A stretch of 64,000 nucleotides of DNA, from positions 1,674,001-1,738,000 of the forward strand of contig NZ_JBDFMH010000001.1 of the NCBI RefSeq assembly GCF_047238125.1, read 5' to 3'. Positions 1 through 8,426 of the stretch are shown piece by piece. The first letter of the stretch is position 1; every line of letters begins with the position of its first letter. Source of the DNA: JBDFMH01 sp047238125. GTDB taxonomy: Bacteria; Pseudomonadota; Alphaproteobacteria; Sphingomonadales; Sphingomonadaceae. A program made the position numbers and the translations under genes. Below the pieces are notes generated by a model. It searched no databases. It was given only the letters and a program-made list of their open reading frames with translations, and had not been told where the DNA came from.

Positions 1-857
1 GGAGCCGATCGCGGCAGGTGCATTACATTCAGGAACACCGCCAGGCCGAGCAGGCCGAAGATGATCGAGGGTACCGCCGCCAGATTGTTGATCGAAACCT
101 CGATCAGATCGGTCCAGCGGTTCCGCGGCGCATATTCCTCCAGATAGAGCGCCGAAAGCACTCCGATCGGAAAGGCCAGCGCCAGCGTGATCGCCATCGT
201 CAGCAGCGATCCCTTGAACGCGCCCCAGATGCCGACCAGCGTCGGATCAGTCGAATCCGCCGCGCTCAGAAACGGCCAGTTGATGCCGGTGCGCACCGCG
301 CCGGCCTGCGCCAGCCGATCATGCCGCGCGCGCGCCTCAGGCGGGGCGTCGCCCTTGGCGGCCAGGTCGATCGCGGTCGCGGCCGGCACCCACAATTCAG
401 CGCGGCGCGTCACCAGCGTGGGATCGGCCACGATCGCGCTGCGCACCGCCAGCCAGGCACCGTCGGACAGCAGCCGCGCGCCATCCTTGCCATAGGCCTT
501 CACCGCGGCCGCCGCCGTCACGCCTTCGAGGTCCGCCCCCGCCAACGCCGCCCGCGCGCCATCGCCGCGCAGCACCGCCGGCTCGATCGACAGGCCGGAC
601 TGCGCGAAATCGATCGGCAGCCTGAGTTCGGTCTGGGTGAAGCCGCGCGCGCCCTGCCCGATCATCGTGACGAGCAGGAAGGCGAGGAAGCCGACCGACA
701 GCAGCACCGAAACCAGCCCCAGCAGGCGGAACCGGCGCTCGGCCGCATAGCGGCGGCGGATGCGGGTCTGCATCGCCGATGTCTTCCAGTCGGTCGGGAC
801 GCGCGCCGCGACGGGATGGCCCTCGGCCTGCGATCCGGGCACGAGCACGCTATTCAT
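1..857 (-). CDS. pstA: Phosphate ABC transporter permease PstA (3' part cut by window edge)
   Basis: Inner-membrane permease of the high-affinity phosphate importer PstSCAB. The visible 285 residues run from ATG at 857 off the left edge. They show a cytoplasmic N-terminus, a first membrane helix (LGLVSVLLSVGFLAFLLVTM), a long periplasmic insertion, then the start of the permease domain (KGSLLTMAITLALAFPIGVLSALYLEEYAP split over a helix, followed by NNLAAVPSIIFGLLG). The start overlaps the pstC stop by 8 bp, so the two are translationally coupled. The long periplasmic insert between the first two helices is usual for alphaproteobacterial PstA. pstB, phoU and phoB would be expected further left. 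Confidence 0.93.
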   Translation of the reverse strand, partial: MNSVLVPGSQAEGHPVAARVPTDWKTSAMQTRIRRRYAAERRFRLLGLVSVLLSVGFLAFLLVTMIGQGARGFTQTELRLPIDFAQSGLSIEPAVLRGDGARAALAGADLEGVTAAAAVKAYGKDGARLLSDGAWLAVRSAIVADPTLVTRRAELWVPAATAIDLAAKGDAPPEARARHDRLAQAGAVRTGINWPFLSAADSTDPTLVGIWGAFKGSLLTMAITLALAFPIGVLSALYLEEYAPRNRWTDLIEVSINNLAAVPSIIFGLLGLAVFLNVMHLPRSA

Positions 858-2238
858 ACGCTTCCCGATACTTCTTCACGACGCGCAGCGCGACGATGTT
901 GAGCGCAAGCGTGACGATGAACAGCACCAGCCCAAGCGCGAACGCCGCCAGCGTCTTGGCGCTGTCGAATTCCTGGTCGCCGGTCAGCAACTGTACGATC
1001 TGCGTCGTCACCGTCGTCACGCTGGCGAACGGATTTGCGGTCAGGTTGGCCGAAAGGCCGGCCGCCATCACCACGATCATCGTCTCGCCGATCGCGCGGC
1101 TCACGGCCAGCAGCACGCCGCCCACCACGCCGGGCAGCGCGGCCGGCACCAGCACCTTGCGGATCGTCTCCGAAGTGGTGGCGCCCATCGCCAGGCTGCC
1201 GTCGCGCATCGATTGCGGCACCGCGGCGATCGAATCGTCCGCCATCGACGAAACGAATGGGATGATCATCACGCCCATCACCACGCCCGCCGCCAGCGCG
1301 CTTTCCGATGACGCGCCCGAGATCCCGATCGCGGCGGCGAAGTCGCGGATGGCGGGCGCCACCGTCAGCGCGGCGAAATAGCCGTAGACCACGGTTGGCA
1401 CGCCCGCGAGCACCTCGAGGATCGGCTTCAGCCAGCGGCGCGCGGCGGGGCTGGCATATTGCGTCAGATAGATCGCGCTCATCAGGCCGAGCGGGATCGC
1501 CACGATCATCGCGATGATCGCGCCGATGAACACCGTGCCCCAGAACAGCGGCACAGCGCCGAACGCGCCCGACGATCCCACCTGATCCGCCCGGATCGCC
1601 GTCTGCGGGGACCAGCTCGTGCCAAACAGGAACTCGACCGGCGACACGCGCGAGAAGAAACGCAGCGATTCGAACAGCAGCGAACTGACGATGCCGAGCG
1701 TCGTCAGGATCGCGATCAGCGATGCGATCAGCAGTGCGGCCATCACCACCCGCTCCACGCGGGTGCGCGCCCGGAACCGCGGCGACAGGCGCGAGAAGGC
1801 CAGCGCCCCGGCCGCGAACGCCAGCATCGCCATCAGCGCCGCGCCGATCCAGCCGAACCGCGCCATCGCCACCGAATAGGCCGGCAGGATCGCCTCGGCA
1901 CGCGGATCGAACGCCGCCGGTAGTGCGCCGGAATGCAGCGCGCGGATTTCGGACAGCACGGCGATCCGCGCCGGCCCGTCCGCCGGCAGCGCAACGTGCG
2001 ATTGCTCGAGCGCGGCCCCCATCGCCAGGCCCGGCATCAGATAGAGCCACACCGCCAGGAAAGGCAGCGCCGCCAGCAGCGCCCACAAGGCGACATACCA
2101 GCCATGCTGCGCGGGGCGGCTGTGCGGCCGCTGATCGGCGGAAACGCCCACGGTCGGGAACTGCGCGGCGCGTGCGCGGCCGGCGATCCATGCGATCGCG
2201 GCCAGGCCGATGGCGAGAAGCAGGAGAGCGCTGGTCAT
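850..2238 (-). CDS. pstC: Phosphate ABC transporter permease PstC
   Basis: Partner permease of PstA in the phosphate importer, 462 residues. I chose ATG at 2238 because the protein then starts with a hydrophobic helix (MTSALLLLAIGLAAIAWIAG) and lies 4 bp after the pstS stop; an open frame continues 19 codons upstream inside pstS. The C-terminal half is the binding-protein-dependent permease domain, with the EAA-like loop around LEVLAGVPTVVYGYFA. It is much longer than the enterobacterial protein (about 320 aa) because of an N-terminal membrane and periplasmic extension, common in alphaproteobacteria. It is the third gene of phoR-pstS-pstC-pstA. Confidence 0.95.
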   Translation of the reverse strand: MTSALLLLAIGLAAIAWIAGRARAAQFPTVGVSADQRPHSRPAQHGWYVALWALLAALPFLAVWLYLMPGLAMGAALEQSHVALPADGPARIAVLSEIRALHSGALPAAFDPRAEAILPAYSVAMARFGWIGAALMAMLAFAAGALAFSRLSPRFRARTRVERVVMAALLIASLIAILTTLGIVSSLLFESLRFFSRVSPVEFLFGTSWSPQTAIRADQVGSSGAFGAVPLFWGTVFIGAIIAMIVAIPLGLMSAIYLTQYASPAARRWLKPILEVLAGVPTVVYGYFAALTVAPAIRDFAAAIGISGASSESALAAGVVMGVMIIPFVSSMADDSIAAVPQSMRDGSLAMGATTSETIRKVLVPAALPGVVGGVLLAVSRAIGETMIVVMAAGLSANLTANPFASVTTVTTQIVQLLTGDQEFDSAKTLAAFALGLVLFIVTLALNIVALRVVKKYREAYE

Positions 2239-2242
2239 CGGA

Positions 2243-3289
2243 TCAGCTGATCGTCGACAGGTCGAGCGGCGCGAACCTCGCCGCCACCGCCGCATTCTTC
2301 GCGCGGATGTCGTCTGGCGCGGGAATCAGGCCCCGTCGCGTCAGATAGCCGCCGGGGTTCCAGGCGCGGGCATATTCGGTCACGAACGCGCGCAGCCCCG
2401 GCACCGCATCCAGATGCGCCGCCTTGATATAGACATAGAGCGGACGTGCCCCCGGATAGGTATAGTCGGCGATCGTCTGGTAGCTCGGCGCCACGCCCTG
2501 CAGCGGGATGCCCCTGATCCTGTCGCCATTCTCCTCGATAAAGCTGTACCCGAAGATGCCGATCGCATCCGGATTTGCAGCCAGCTTCTGCACGATCAGA
2601 TTGTCGTTCTCGCCCGCTTCGATGAACGCGCCGTCCTCGCGGATCCGCGTGCACAACTGCTTGTGGCGGTCCTCGTCCGATTTTTTCAGCGCCTTCATCG
2701 CCGGATCGGCATCGCAGCCCTTCTCCAGGATCAGCTCGACGAACGCGTCTCGCGTGCCCGATGTCGGCGGCGGGCCATAGACGCGGATCGGCAGCGCGGG
2801 CAGCGCCGGGTTCACGTCGCGCCAAGACTGCGCGGTCTGCGGGCGGCCATAGGGTGTCGCCGCCAGCGCACGATAGACGTCGGCCTCGGTCAGTTCGAAC
2901 CGGTTGCCGCGCACGCTTTCGCCCAGCGCGATGCCGTCGATGCCCACCTGCAGCTCGATAATGCCGGCAACGCCGTTCTTGACGCAGTCCTCCACCTCGG
3001 ACTTCTTGATCCGGCGCGAGGCATTCTCGACATCGGGATAGCGCGCACCCACCCCCTGGCAGAACAGCTTCATGCCCGCGCCCGTGCCCGTCGATTCGAC
3101 GATCGGGGCCAGCGTATCGGGCAGCCGGCGGCCAAGCTGCTCGGCCACCGCGGTGGTGAACGGATAGACGGTCGACGATCCCACGATCCGTACCTGCGAG
3201 CGCGCCGCACCGGCATTCCCGCCGGGCTCATAGGCGCAGCCGGCCATGCCCATCAGGGCCAGACCGGCCAGTATCGCGGTTGCGCGCAT
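2243..3289 (-). CDS. pstS: Phosphate ABC transporter substrate-binding protein PstS
   Basis: Periplasmic phosphate-binding protein, 348 residues. The ATG at 3289 follows a good ribosome-binding site (CGGAGG, 4 bp before the ATG) and gives a lipoprotein-type signal (ILAGLALMGMAGC, lipobox Cys at about residue 17). The phosphate-binding loop near the mature N-terminus reads VRIVGSSTVYPF, and later ESTGTGAGMKLFCQG and PTSGTRDAF are typical of the PstS/SphX family. It lies 43 bp downstream of phoR, with a Pho box just upstream inside phoR, so it is probably transcribed from its own PhoB-dependent promoter as well as from phoR. Confidence 0.95.
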   Translation of the reverse strand: MRATAILAGLALMGMAGCAYEPGGNAGAARSQVRIVGSSTVYPFTTAVAEQLGRRLPDTLAPIVESTGTGAGMKLFCQGVGARYPDVENASRRIKKSEVEDCVKNGVAGIIELQVGIDGIALGESVRGNRFELTEADVYRALAATPYGRPQTAQSWRDVNPALPALPIRVYGPPPTSGTRDAFVELILEKGCDADPAMKALKKSDEDRHKQLCTRIREDGAFIEAGENDNLIVQKLAANPDAIGIFGYSFIEENGDRIRGIPLQGVAPSYQTIADYTYPGARPLYVYIKAAHLDAVPGLRAFVTEYARAWNPGGYLTRRGLIPAPDDIRAKNAAVAARFAPLDLSTIS

Positions 3290-3332
3290 CGATCCTCCGA
3301 GATGCCGGACGGTCGTCCGACGCAGCCGTCCG

Positions 3333-4601
3333 CTAGGACGCTTCGATGCGCTCCCCTGTGACGGTTCCGTGACTGTTTGATGACAACGGGGCCGGCGCTG
3401 CCGGCAACACCACACTCACCTTCGTGCCGCGGCCGACCACGCTGCTGATATCCAGCCGGCCGCGATGCCGCTCCACGATATGCTTGACGATCGCCAGCCC
3501 CAGCCCGGTCCCGCCCAAAGCACGGCTACGGCCGGGATCGGCGCGATAGAATCGCTCGGTAAGCCGCGGGATATGCTCGGGTGCGATGCCCTCGCCCTCG
3601 TCGGCCACGATCAGCTGGACCATGTTGCCCGGCGCGCGGCGGATCGAGACTGCGACCGGCGTCCCCGGGCGACCATATTTCAACGCGTTGCCGACCAGAT
3701 TCTGCACCAGCTGCGAAAGCTGCGCCTTGTCCCCCAGCACCGCCGGTGCCTCTTCGGTCAATTCGATGCGGATGCGCGCGCCATCGTCGCCGGCCGGTGA
3801 GCGCGCGGCACCGCGCGCCTCTTCCACAAGCGCCGCCAGTGGCACCGGTTGCTGCGGCACCGAATATTTCTCGGCTTCGATCCGCGACAGCGACATCAGA
3901 TCTTCGACCAGACGCTGCATCCGCTTGGCCTCACCCAGCATGATCTTGAGGAATCGCGCGCGCGTCGCAGCGTCCTCCGCTGCGTTGCGATCCTCGAGCG
4001 TCTCGATGAAGCCGAGCAGCGTCGCCAGGGGCGTGCGCAGCTCATGGCTGGCATTGGCCACGAAATCGACCCGCATTTGCTCGGCGGCGTGCGCGCCGGT
4101 TCGATCCGCCAGCCGCACCAGCCGGCGATCATCGTCCAGCCGCCGGATGCTCAGTTCCCAACGCCGCTCATGCTCACCGATCCCCATCAGCGGGATCGGC
4201 GGCAGCGCCGCCTCGCCGGGGGCGAGCCGGCCGACCAGCCGTTCCGCCGCCGCCGGGTGGCGGATCGCCAGCCGAACGTCCTGCCCGATCGCGTGGTCGC
4301 CCAGCAGGCGCAGGGCGGCGGCATTGGCCGAACTCACCCGCTGGCGATCCACCAGCAGCACCGGATCGTCGATCGCCTCGATCAGATCGGATACCGACAA
4401 GGCGGCGTCGTCCGGCTCGCTGGCAGCGATTGCTATCTGGGATGGCGCGGCCGGGCGGGCCAGCGCATAGCCTGCCGCCGCCCCCAGCACCGCACACAGG
4501 CCGGCGGCAGCCGGCGGCGCGGCCAGCACCAGCGCCGCCACCGCGGCTGCGACCGCCGCCAGGATCGAGATCAGCACATGCATCGCCAGCACCGGTTGCA
4601 T
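3333..4601 (-). CDS. phoR: Phosphate regulon sensor histidine kinase PhoR
   Basis: Membrane sensor kinase that phosphorylates PhoB under phosphate limitation. Two N-terminal hydrophobic segments (residues about 8-50) are followed by a PAS-like region (about 65-175), a HisKA domain with phospho-acceptor His186 in the motif ASHELRTPL, and an HATPase_c domain with N box (NLVGNALKYG), G1 (DEGEGIAPEH) and G2 (GGTGLGLAIVKHI). The start is uncertain: ATG at 4601 gives 422 aa and ATG at 4583 gives 416 aa; neither has a clear ribosome-binding site, and the longer open frame to 4973 lacks support. Position directly before pstSCA identifies it as PhoR. Confidence 0.93.
   Translation of the reverse strand: MQPVLAMHVLISILAAVAAAVAALVLAAPPAAAGLCAVLGAAAGYALARPAAPSQIAIAASEPDDAALSVSDLIEAIDDPVLLVDRQRVSSANAAALRLLGDHAIGQDVRLAIRHPAAAERLVGRLAPGEAALPPIPLMGIGEHERRWELSIRRLDDDRRLVRLADRTGAHAAEQMRVDFVANASHELRTPLATLLGFIETLEDRNAAEDAATRARFLKIMLGEAKRMQRLVEDLMSLSRIEAEKYSVPQQPVPLAALVEEARGAARSPAGDDGARIRIELTEEAPAVLGDKAQLSQLVQNLVGNALKYGRPGTPVAVSIRRAPGNMVQLIVADEGEGIAPEHIPRLTERFYRADPGRSRALGGTGLGLAIVKHIVERHRGRLDISSVVGRGTKVSVVLPAAPAPLSSNSHGTVTGERIEAS
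3358..3386 (-). promoter_or_regulatory. Pho box (three PhoB half-sites) for pstS
   Basis: Read on the minus strand, three 7-bp repeats, TTGTCAT, CAGTCAC and CCGTCAC, are separated by 4-bp spacers (CAAA and GGAA), giving the 11-bp period of PhoB sites (consensus CTGTCAT-N4-CTGTCAT). The block lies about 70 bp upstream of the pstS start and within the last codons of phoR. This fits a PhoB-activated internal promoter. The match was found by eye. Confidence 0.75.
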
Positions 4602-4707
4602 CGAAGGAGTCCCGCATAGGGCCGCTCCGGGTTGACCGCCAAATGTTTCAGAATGGCGGCGGCAGACCTTTACGCTTATGAAAGCCAAAGCAGGGCAAGA
4701 GGGCGCG

Positions 4708-5124
4708 ATGGACGAGACGGGTTCGGGCGAGGCCGCTGCGGCGGACAAGGGCGGCGGGGCGGATGCCGGCCGCCGTGCGCTGATGCTGGGCGCGCTCGGT
4801 GCGTCCACCGTCGTCACCATCCGCCCCGCGCTCGCGCAGGCCACCGGTTCGGTGCTCAATTGCGAGATTCCAGTGCCCGATCCCGCCCGTGCCGGCCAGT
4901 GGATCGCGCAGGATGGCACACTGGTGCCGCCGAACAGCGAAGGCGCCTTCCCGCCCGCCGTCCGCCCGTTCAAAGGCGAGGATGTGAAGGCCGCACTGCA
5001 AGGCCGCTCGCTTCCGGGCGTCGATTATCGCACCAGCCAGGCCTACACCAACTATATCCGGCGGCTGCAGCAGGGCACCAGCGGCTTCACCTGCTACGCA
5101 TCGCTGCAGATGCCGCGCGGCTGA
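4708..5124 (+). CDS. Small exported protein of unknown function heading the HprK/PqqD cassette
   Basis: 138 residues from ATG 4708 (preceded by GAGG at 5 bp); ATG 4678 adds 10 residues but lacks a ribosome-binding site. After a short Gly/Ala-rich leader comes a Tat-like signal (GRRALMLGALGASTVVTI) ending in ALAQA. The mature part, about 95 residues, has two cysteines (LNCEIP and FTCYAS), a Pro-rich stretch and a Tyr-rich segment (YRTSQAYTNYIRRLQ). I recognise no domain. It lies 10 bp before the PqqD-like gene and probably shares its transcript. PqqD-like proteins present peptides to modifying enzymes, so a role as the client of the cassette is possible, but this is inference from position only. 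Confidence 0.72.
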   Translation: MDETGSGEAAAADKGGGADAGRRALMLGALGASTVVTIRPALAQATGSVLNCEIPVPDPARAGQWIAQDGTLVPPNSEGAFPPAVRPFKGEDVKAALQGRSLPGVDYRTSQAYTNYIRRLQQGTSGFTCYASLQMPRG

Positions 5125-5134
5125 CCGGCCGGCC

Positions 5135-5401
5135 GTGCCGATCCGCTATCGCGCCGATCCGCCCGGCGCGTGCCACAGCGTCGCGATCGACGGGCTGACG
5201 CTCCTCTATCATCGCCCATCCGGCCAGACCCATATCTTGGCGGACCCCGCCCCCGCGCTGCTTGCCATGCTGGCCGATATGCCGGCCGACGCAGAGGCGA
5301 TCGCCTGCCGGATGGGCTTTGCCGACGATGCGGCCATGATCGCCGCAATCGTCGAGCGGCTGGCCGAGTTGGAGGCCAGCGGCCTCGTCACGCGCGCATG
5401 A
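5135..5401 (+). CDS. PqqD-like peptide chaperone of an HprK-related (HPr-rel-A type) system
   Basis: 88 residues from GTG 5135. It has the small winged-helix PqqD fold pattern: an N-terminal strand pair (LTLLYHRPSGQTHIL), a helical region (LLAMLADMPADAEAI) and a C-terminal helix ending AIVERLAELEASGLV. PqqD-family proteins bind precursor peptides for modifying enzymes. In sphingomonads and some exosortase-bearing bacteria a short PqqD relative occurs next to an HprK-like kinase and a nucleotidyltransferase, as here. Its stop overlaps the kinase start (ATGA). Confidence 0.78.
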   Translation: MPIRYRADPPGACHSVAIDGLTLLYHRPSGQTHILADPAPALLAMLADMPADAEAIACRMGFADDAAMIAAIVERLAELEASGLVTRA

Positions 5402-6255
5402 GGCACAGCTTCGCGGTCCGGATCGGCCCGGCAGGGTTCCGGGTCGGGTCGGCCTGGCGCGCGCCGATCGTGGCGCTGGAACACCTCTATCGCGGCTATC
5501 CCCGCCCGCCCGTGCCGCAGTTCACCGTCCGGCTCGAACCCGAACGGCCGTGGCGGCGCTTCATCCGGCCGTCGGTCGCGATCCGCGGCGATTTCATGCT
5601 GCCCGATGCGCTGCCGATGGCGCTGGCGCATGGGCTGCTGGCCGCCGAAATGGCGATGAACCTGCAGCTCGCGCTGGGCGAACGACGCTTCCTGCTGCTC
5701 CACGCGGCCAGTGTCGAGCGCGGTGGCCGCGCGCTGATCCTGACGGGCGAAAGCGGGGCGGGCAAATCCACGCTGGCGGCGCTGTTGTCACTGCGCGGCT
5801 GGCGGCTAATGGGCGATGAATTCGCGCTGCTCGATCCCAAAACCGGCCTGCTCCACGCCTTTCCCCGCCCCGTCAGCCTGAAGAACGCTTCGGTTGCGGT
5901 GGTGGCGGCGGAAGCGGGCGCGGCGCGGATGGGCCCCGCGCTGGCCGGCACGCCGAAGGGCCTGATCCGCCACCTGATCCCCGATGCCACCGCGATCGCG
6001 CGGATGGACGAGCCCGCTCGCCCCGCCGCGATCCTGTTCCCCCGCTTCGGCCACGAGACCGCGATCCGTGCCGTCGGCGGCGCGGAGGCATTCGTACGGT
6101 TGACCCAGGCATCGACCAACTATGTCGCGCTGGGCGAGGCCGGCTTCGCCGCGCTGACCGGTCTGGTCGCCGCCGCGCCCGCAGTCGCGATCGATTATCC
6201 CGATACCACCGCCGCGATCGATCTGGTCGAGCGCATCGCCGCCGAGCTGCCATGA
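5398..6255 (+). CDS. HprK-related kinase A
   Basis: 285 residues; ATG 5398 overlaps the previous stop (ATGA). The P-loop is GESGAGKST (residues 117-125) in an HPr kinase/phosphorylase-like core, followed by GDEFALLD (the Walker-B-like region) and a C-terminal AIRAVGGAEAFVRLTQ segment. A longer upstream frame exists but runs through the PqqD gene. True HPr kinases act on the PTS protein HPr; no HPr or other PTS gene is present here, and this subfamily is found instead with PqqD-like and nucleotidyltransferase genes, so its substrate is unknown. It may phosphorylate a peptide or a sugar. Confidence 0.85.
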   Translation: MRHSFAVRIGPAGFRVGSAWRAPIVALEHLYRGYPRPPVPQFTVRLEPERPWRRFIRPSVAIRGDFMLPDALPMALAHGLLAAEMAMNLQLALGERRFLLLHAASVERGGRALILTGESGAGKSTLAALLSLRGWRLMGDEFALLDPKTGLLHAFPRPVSLKNASVAVVAAEAGAARMGPALAGTPKGLIRHLIPDATAIARMDEPARPAAILFPRFGHETAIRAVGGAEAFVRLTQASTNYVALGEAGFAALTGLVAAAPAVAIDYPDTTAAIDLVERIAAELP

Positions 6256-7265
6256 CCGCGGCCTTGCTCGTGCGCGCTTTGGCGGATCCCGCCACGACCG
6301 CCGGCCTTTCGCCCAATGGATGGACCGCGCTGCTCTGCGCCGCGCGGGCAGAGCAGATGGCCGGCACACTCGCGGATCGGCTCGACGGCCAGCCGGTGCC
6401 GGCCGAGGTCGCAGCCATCCTCGCGGCAGCCCGCATATCCGCCGAGGAAGCGCGCCGCGCGGCCTTGTGGGAAGCGGAGATGGCCCGCCGCGCGCTCGCC
6501 CCGCTCGCGGTGCCGCTGGTCCTGCTGAAAGGAACCGCCTTCGCCGCCGCTGATCTCGACGCCGCGCGCGGCCGCGCGATCGGCGATCTCGATATCCTGG
6601 TGCCCCGCGATAGGCTCGATGCCGTCGAGGCAGCGCTGATTTCGGCCGGCTGGGAATGGGTCAAGGACGATCCCTACGACCAGCTCTATTACCGCCGCTG
6701 GATGCATGAACTGCCGCCGCTGATCCACCGTGCGCGCGATCGCATGATCGACGTGCATCACACCATCCTGCCACCCACCGCCCGCCCGAAGCCCTGCGCC
6801 GATCTGCTGATCGCGGAAGCCCGTCCCATCGAAAGCGGCCTTCCCGTCCTCCATCCGGCGGACATGATCGTCCACGCGGCGGCGCATCTGTTTGCCGATG
6901 GCGATCTCGCCGGCGGCCTGCGCAACCTGTGGGACATCGATCGGCTGCTGCGCCAGCTCCGCACCGATCCCGCCTTCGACATCGAACTGCGCGAACGCGC
7001 CATGGCGCATGATCTCGTGCCGCATGTCGCCCGGGCGCTCAGGCTGTCGGCATCGCTCTACGGCACCCCGGTCGATGCCGCGCTGGCCGGCCGCGCCCGA
7101 CCGGCCGACCGCCTCTACCGACGCCGCCTGCTGGCGCGCGACGGCTGGGGCCGCGCCACCCGCCCCGCCACCCGCCTCGCCTTCTATGTCCGCAGCCACG
7201 CGATCCGGATGCCGCCTGCGATGCTGGCGCGCCATCTTTGGATCAAGTGGCGCAAGGCCGGCTGA
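6252..7265 (+). CDS. Nucleotidyltransferase-fold protein (NTP_transf_5 type)
   Basis: 337 residues, coupled to the kinase by an ATGA overlap. The central region has the pattern of the uncharacterised nucleotidyltransferase family PF14907: VLLKGTAFAAADL, then the active-site-like GDLDILVPRDRL (G-D-x-D), then DVHHTILPP and HPADMIVHAAAHLF with downstream helices. Members often accompany PqqD and HprK-like genes in peptide or polysaccharide loci. The reaction is unknown; transfer of a nucleotidyl group to a sugar or peptide is the inference from the fold. The next gene starts 48 bp downstream. Confidence 0.82.
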   Translation: MTAALLVRALADPATTAGLSPNGWTALLCAARAEQMAGTLADRLDGQPVPAEVAAILAAARISAEEARRAALWEAEMARRALAPLAVPLVLLKGTAFAAADLDAARGRAIGDLDILVPRDRLDAVEAALISAGWEWVKDDPYDQLYYRRWMHELPPLIHRARDRMIDVHHTILPPTARPKPCADLLIAEARPIESGLPVLHPADMIVHAAAHLFADGDLAGGLRNLWDIDRLLRQLRTDPAFDIELRERAMAHDLVPHVARALRLSASLYGTPVDAALAGRARPADRLYRRRLLARDGWGRATRPATRLAFYVRSHAIRMPPAMLARHLWIKWRKAG

Positions 7266-7313
7266 CCGGAACCCGCCTTGCCCCGGAACGTAGGATGAGC
7301 GAGCGGAGGGCGA

Positions 7314-8426
7314 ATGGACGATTATCTGATCTTCGGACCCGACGACGTCGATCTCGCGCGCTCCCCGCTGCGCCGATCCTTTCCCGATCCGACATTCGTT
7401 CTCGGCGCCTTCAATCCGGGGCTCGCGGTCCTGCCGTCGGGCAACCTGCTGCTGATGGTGCGCGTGGCGGAGGCGCTGCTTCATCCGATTGCCGGTGATC
7501 ATGTCCGCGCGGTCCGCTGGGAGGCGGGGCATTACCGGCTGGACGCGCATCCGCTATCAGGCGTCGACATGCGCGATCCGCGCCAGTTCAGCCTGCCCGG
7601 CGGCCGCCACCGCCTGCTCGCGCTGACGTCGCTGAGCTGGCTGTTGCCGGTCGAGCTGACGCCGGACGGGCGCGAGATCGTCGCCATCCACTATGATCGC
7701 GCGCTGCAACCGCCCGCCGACTGGGCCTGCTACGGGATCGAGGATGCCCGCATCAGCCGCATCGACGGCACCTATTGGATGACGGTCTGCGCCGTCAGCC
7801 CTGAACGCCACGGCACCGCGATATACAGCTCGCAGGACGGCTCCGACTGGACCTGCCATGGCTTGGTGCTCGATCATCAGAACAAGGACATGATCCTGTT
7901 CGAAGGCCGCATCGCCGGGCGCTATTGGGCGCTAACCCGGCCACTCGGCGAGCTTTATTTCGCCTATCCGCCGGGCAGCGAGTGGCTCGGCGGCCCCTCG
8001 ATCAATCTCGCCACCTCGCCGGACGGGCTGCACTGGAAGCCGGTCGACGCCCCGTTCATCCGCCCGCGTCGCGGAACGCCCGGCGCCATGAAGGTCGGCG
8101 GCGGCAGCCAGCCGGTGCTGACCGACGCCGGCTGGATGATGATCTGGCATGGGGTGGAGCAACAGGGGGAGGTCGGGGTCTATCGCAGCTTCTGGTCGCT
8201 GCTCGATCGCGACGATCCCACTCACATTCTGCGAATGGAGGACCGCACGCCGTTGCTCGAGGCGAATCCCGCGCTCACCGCGCCGATCGCCGACCGGCTC
8301 TACCTGCCGAGCGAGGTTGTCTTCACCACCGGCATCGCCAATGGCGGCGATCACTGGATCGTGGCATCGGGCGAGGCCGATCTCGCCTGCCGCATCACAC
8401 ATATTCCGAAGGAGCGCTTCGCATGA
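7314..8426 (+). CDS. GH130-family glycoside phosphorylase/hydrolase
   Basis: 370 residues forming a five-bladed beta-propeller pattern. Features of GH130 include NPGLAVLPSGNLLLMVRV near the N-terminus, GIEDARISRIDGTYWMT (the conserved E-D-x-R segment) and GGGSQPVLTDAGWMMIWHG. Most GH130 enzymes phosphorolyse beta-mannosides (mannosyl-glucose or beta-1,2/1,4-mannooligosaccharides). No signal peptide is seen, so it should act in the cytoplasm. It overlaps the following glucosidase gene (ATGA) and is followed by a GT4 transferase, suggesting coordinated making and breaking of a cytoplasmic glycoside. The substrate cannot be read from the sequence. Confidence 0.88.
   Translation: MDDYLIFGPDDVDLARSPLRRSFPDPTFVLGAFNPGLAVLPSGNLLLMVRVAEALLHPIAGDHVRAVRWEAGHYRLDAHPLSGVDMRDPRQFSLPGGRHRLLALTSLSWLLPVELTPDGREIVAIHYDRALQPPADWACYGIEDARISRIDGTYWMTVCAVSPERHGTAIYSSQDGSDWTCHGLVLDHQNKDMILFEGRIAGRYWALTRPLGELYFAYPPGSEWLGGPSINLATSPDGLHWKPVDAPFIRPRRGTPGAMKVGGGSQPVLTDAGWMMIWHGVEQQGEVGVYRSFWSLLDRDDPTHILRMEDRTPLLEANPALTAPIADRLYLPSEVVFTTGIANGGDHWIVASGEADLACRITHIPKERFA

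Noticed and set aside
18..902. Long plus-strand open frame rich in Arg, Gln and His
   Set aside because: It is the reverse complement of pstA, which has clear permease helices; the plus-strand translation is low-complexity, as expected for GC-rich antisense.
854..2191. Second long frame on the minus strand inside pstC
   Set aside because: It shadows pstC; the product is Arg/Gly/Asp-rich with no membrane helices.
1459..2348. Plus-strand Arg/His/Gln-rich frames over pstC
   Set aside because: These are antisense shadows with unnatural composition.
5135..6255. Lasso-peptide biosynthesis cluster, because of PqqD-like and HprK-like genes
   Set aside because: No asparagine-synthetase-like cyclase, no transglutaminase-like leader peptidase and no typical precursor were found.
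6195..7550. 451-residue minus-strand frame opposite the nucleotidyltransferase
   Set aside because: The plus-strand gene has recognisable motifs and coupled starts; the antisense frame has none.
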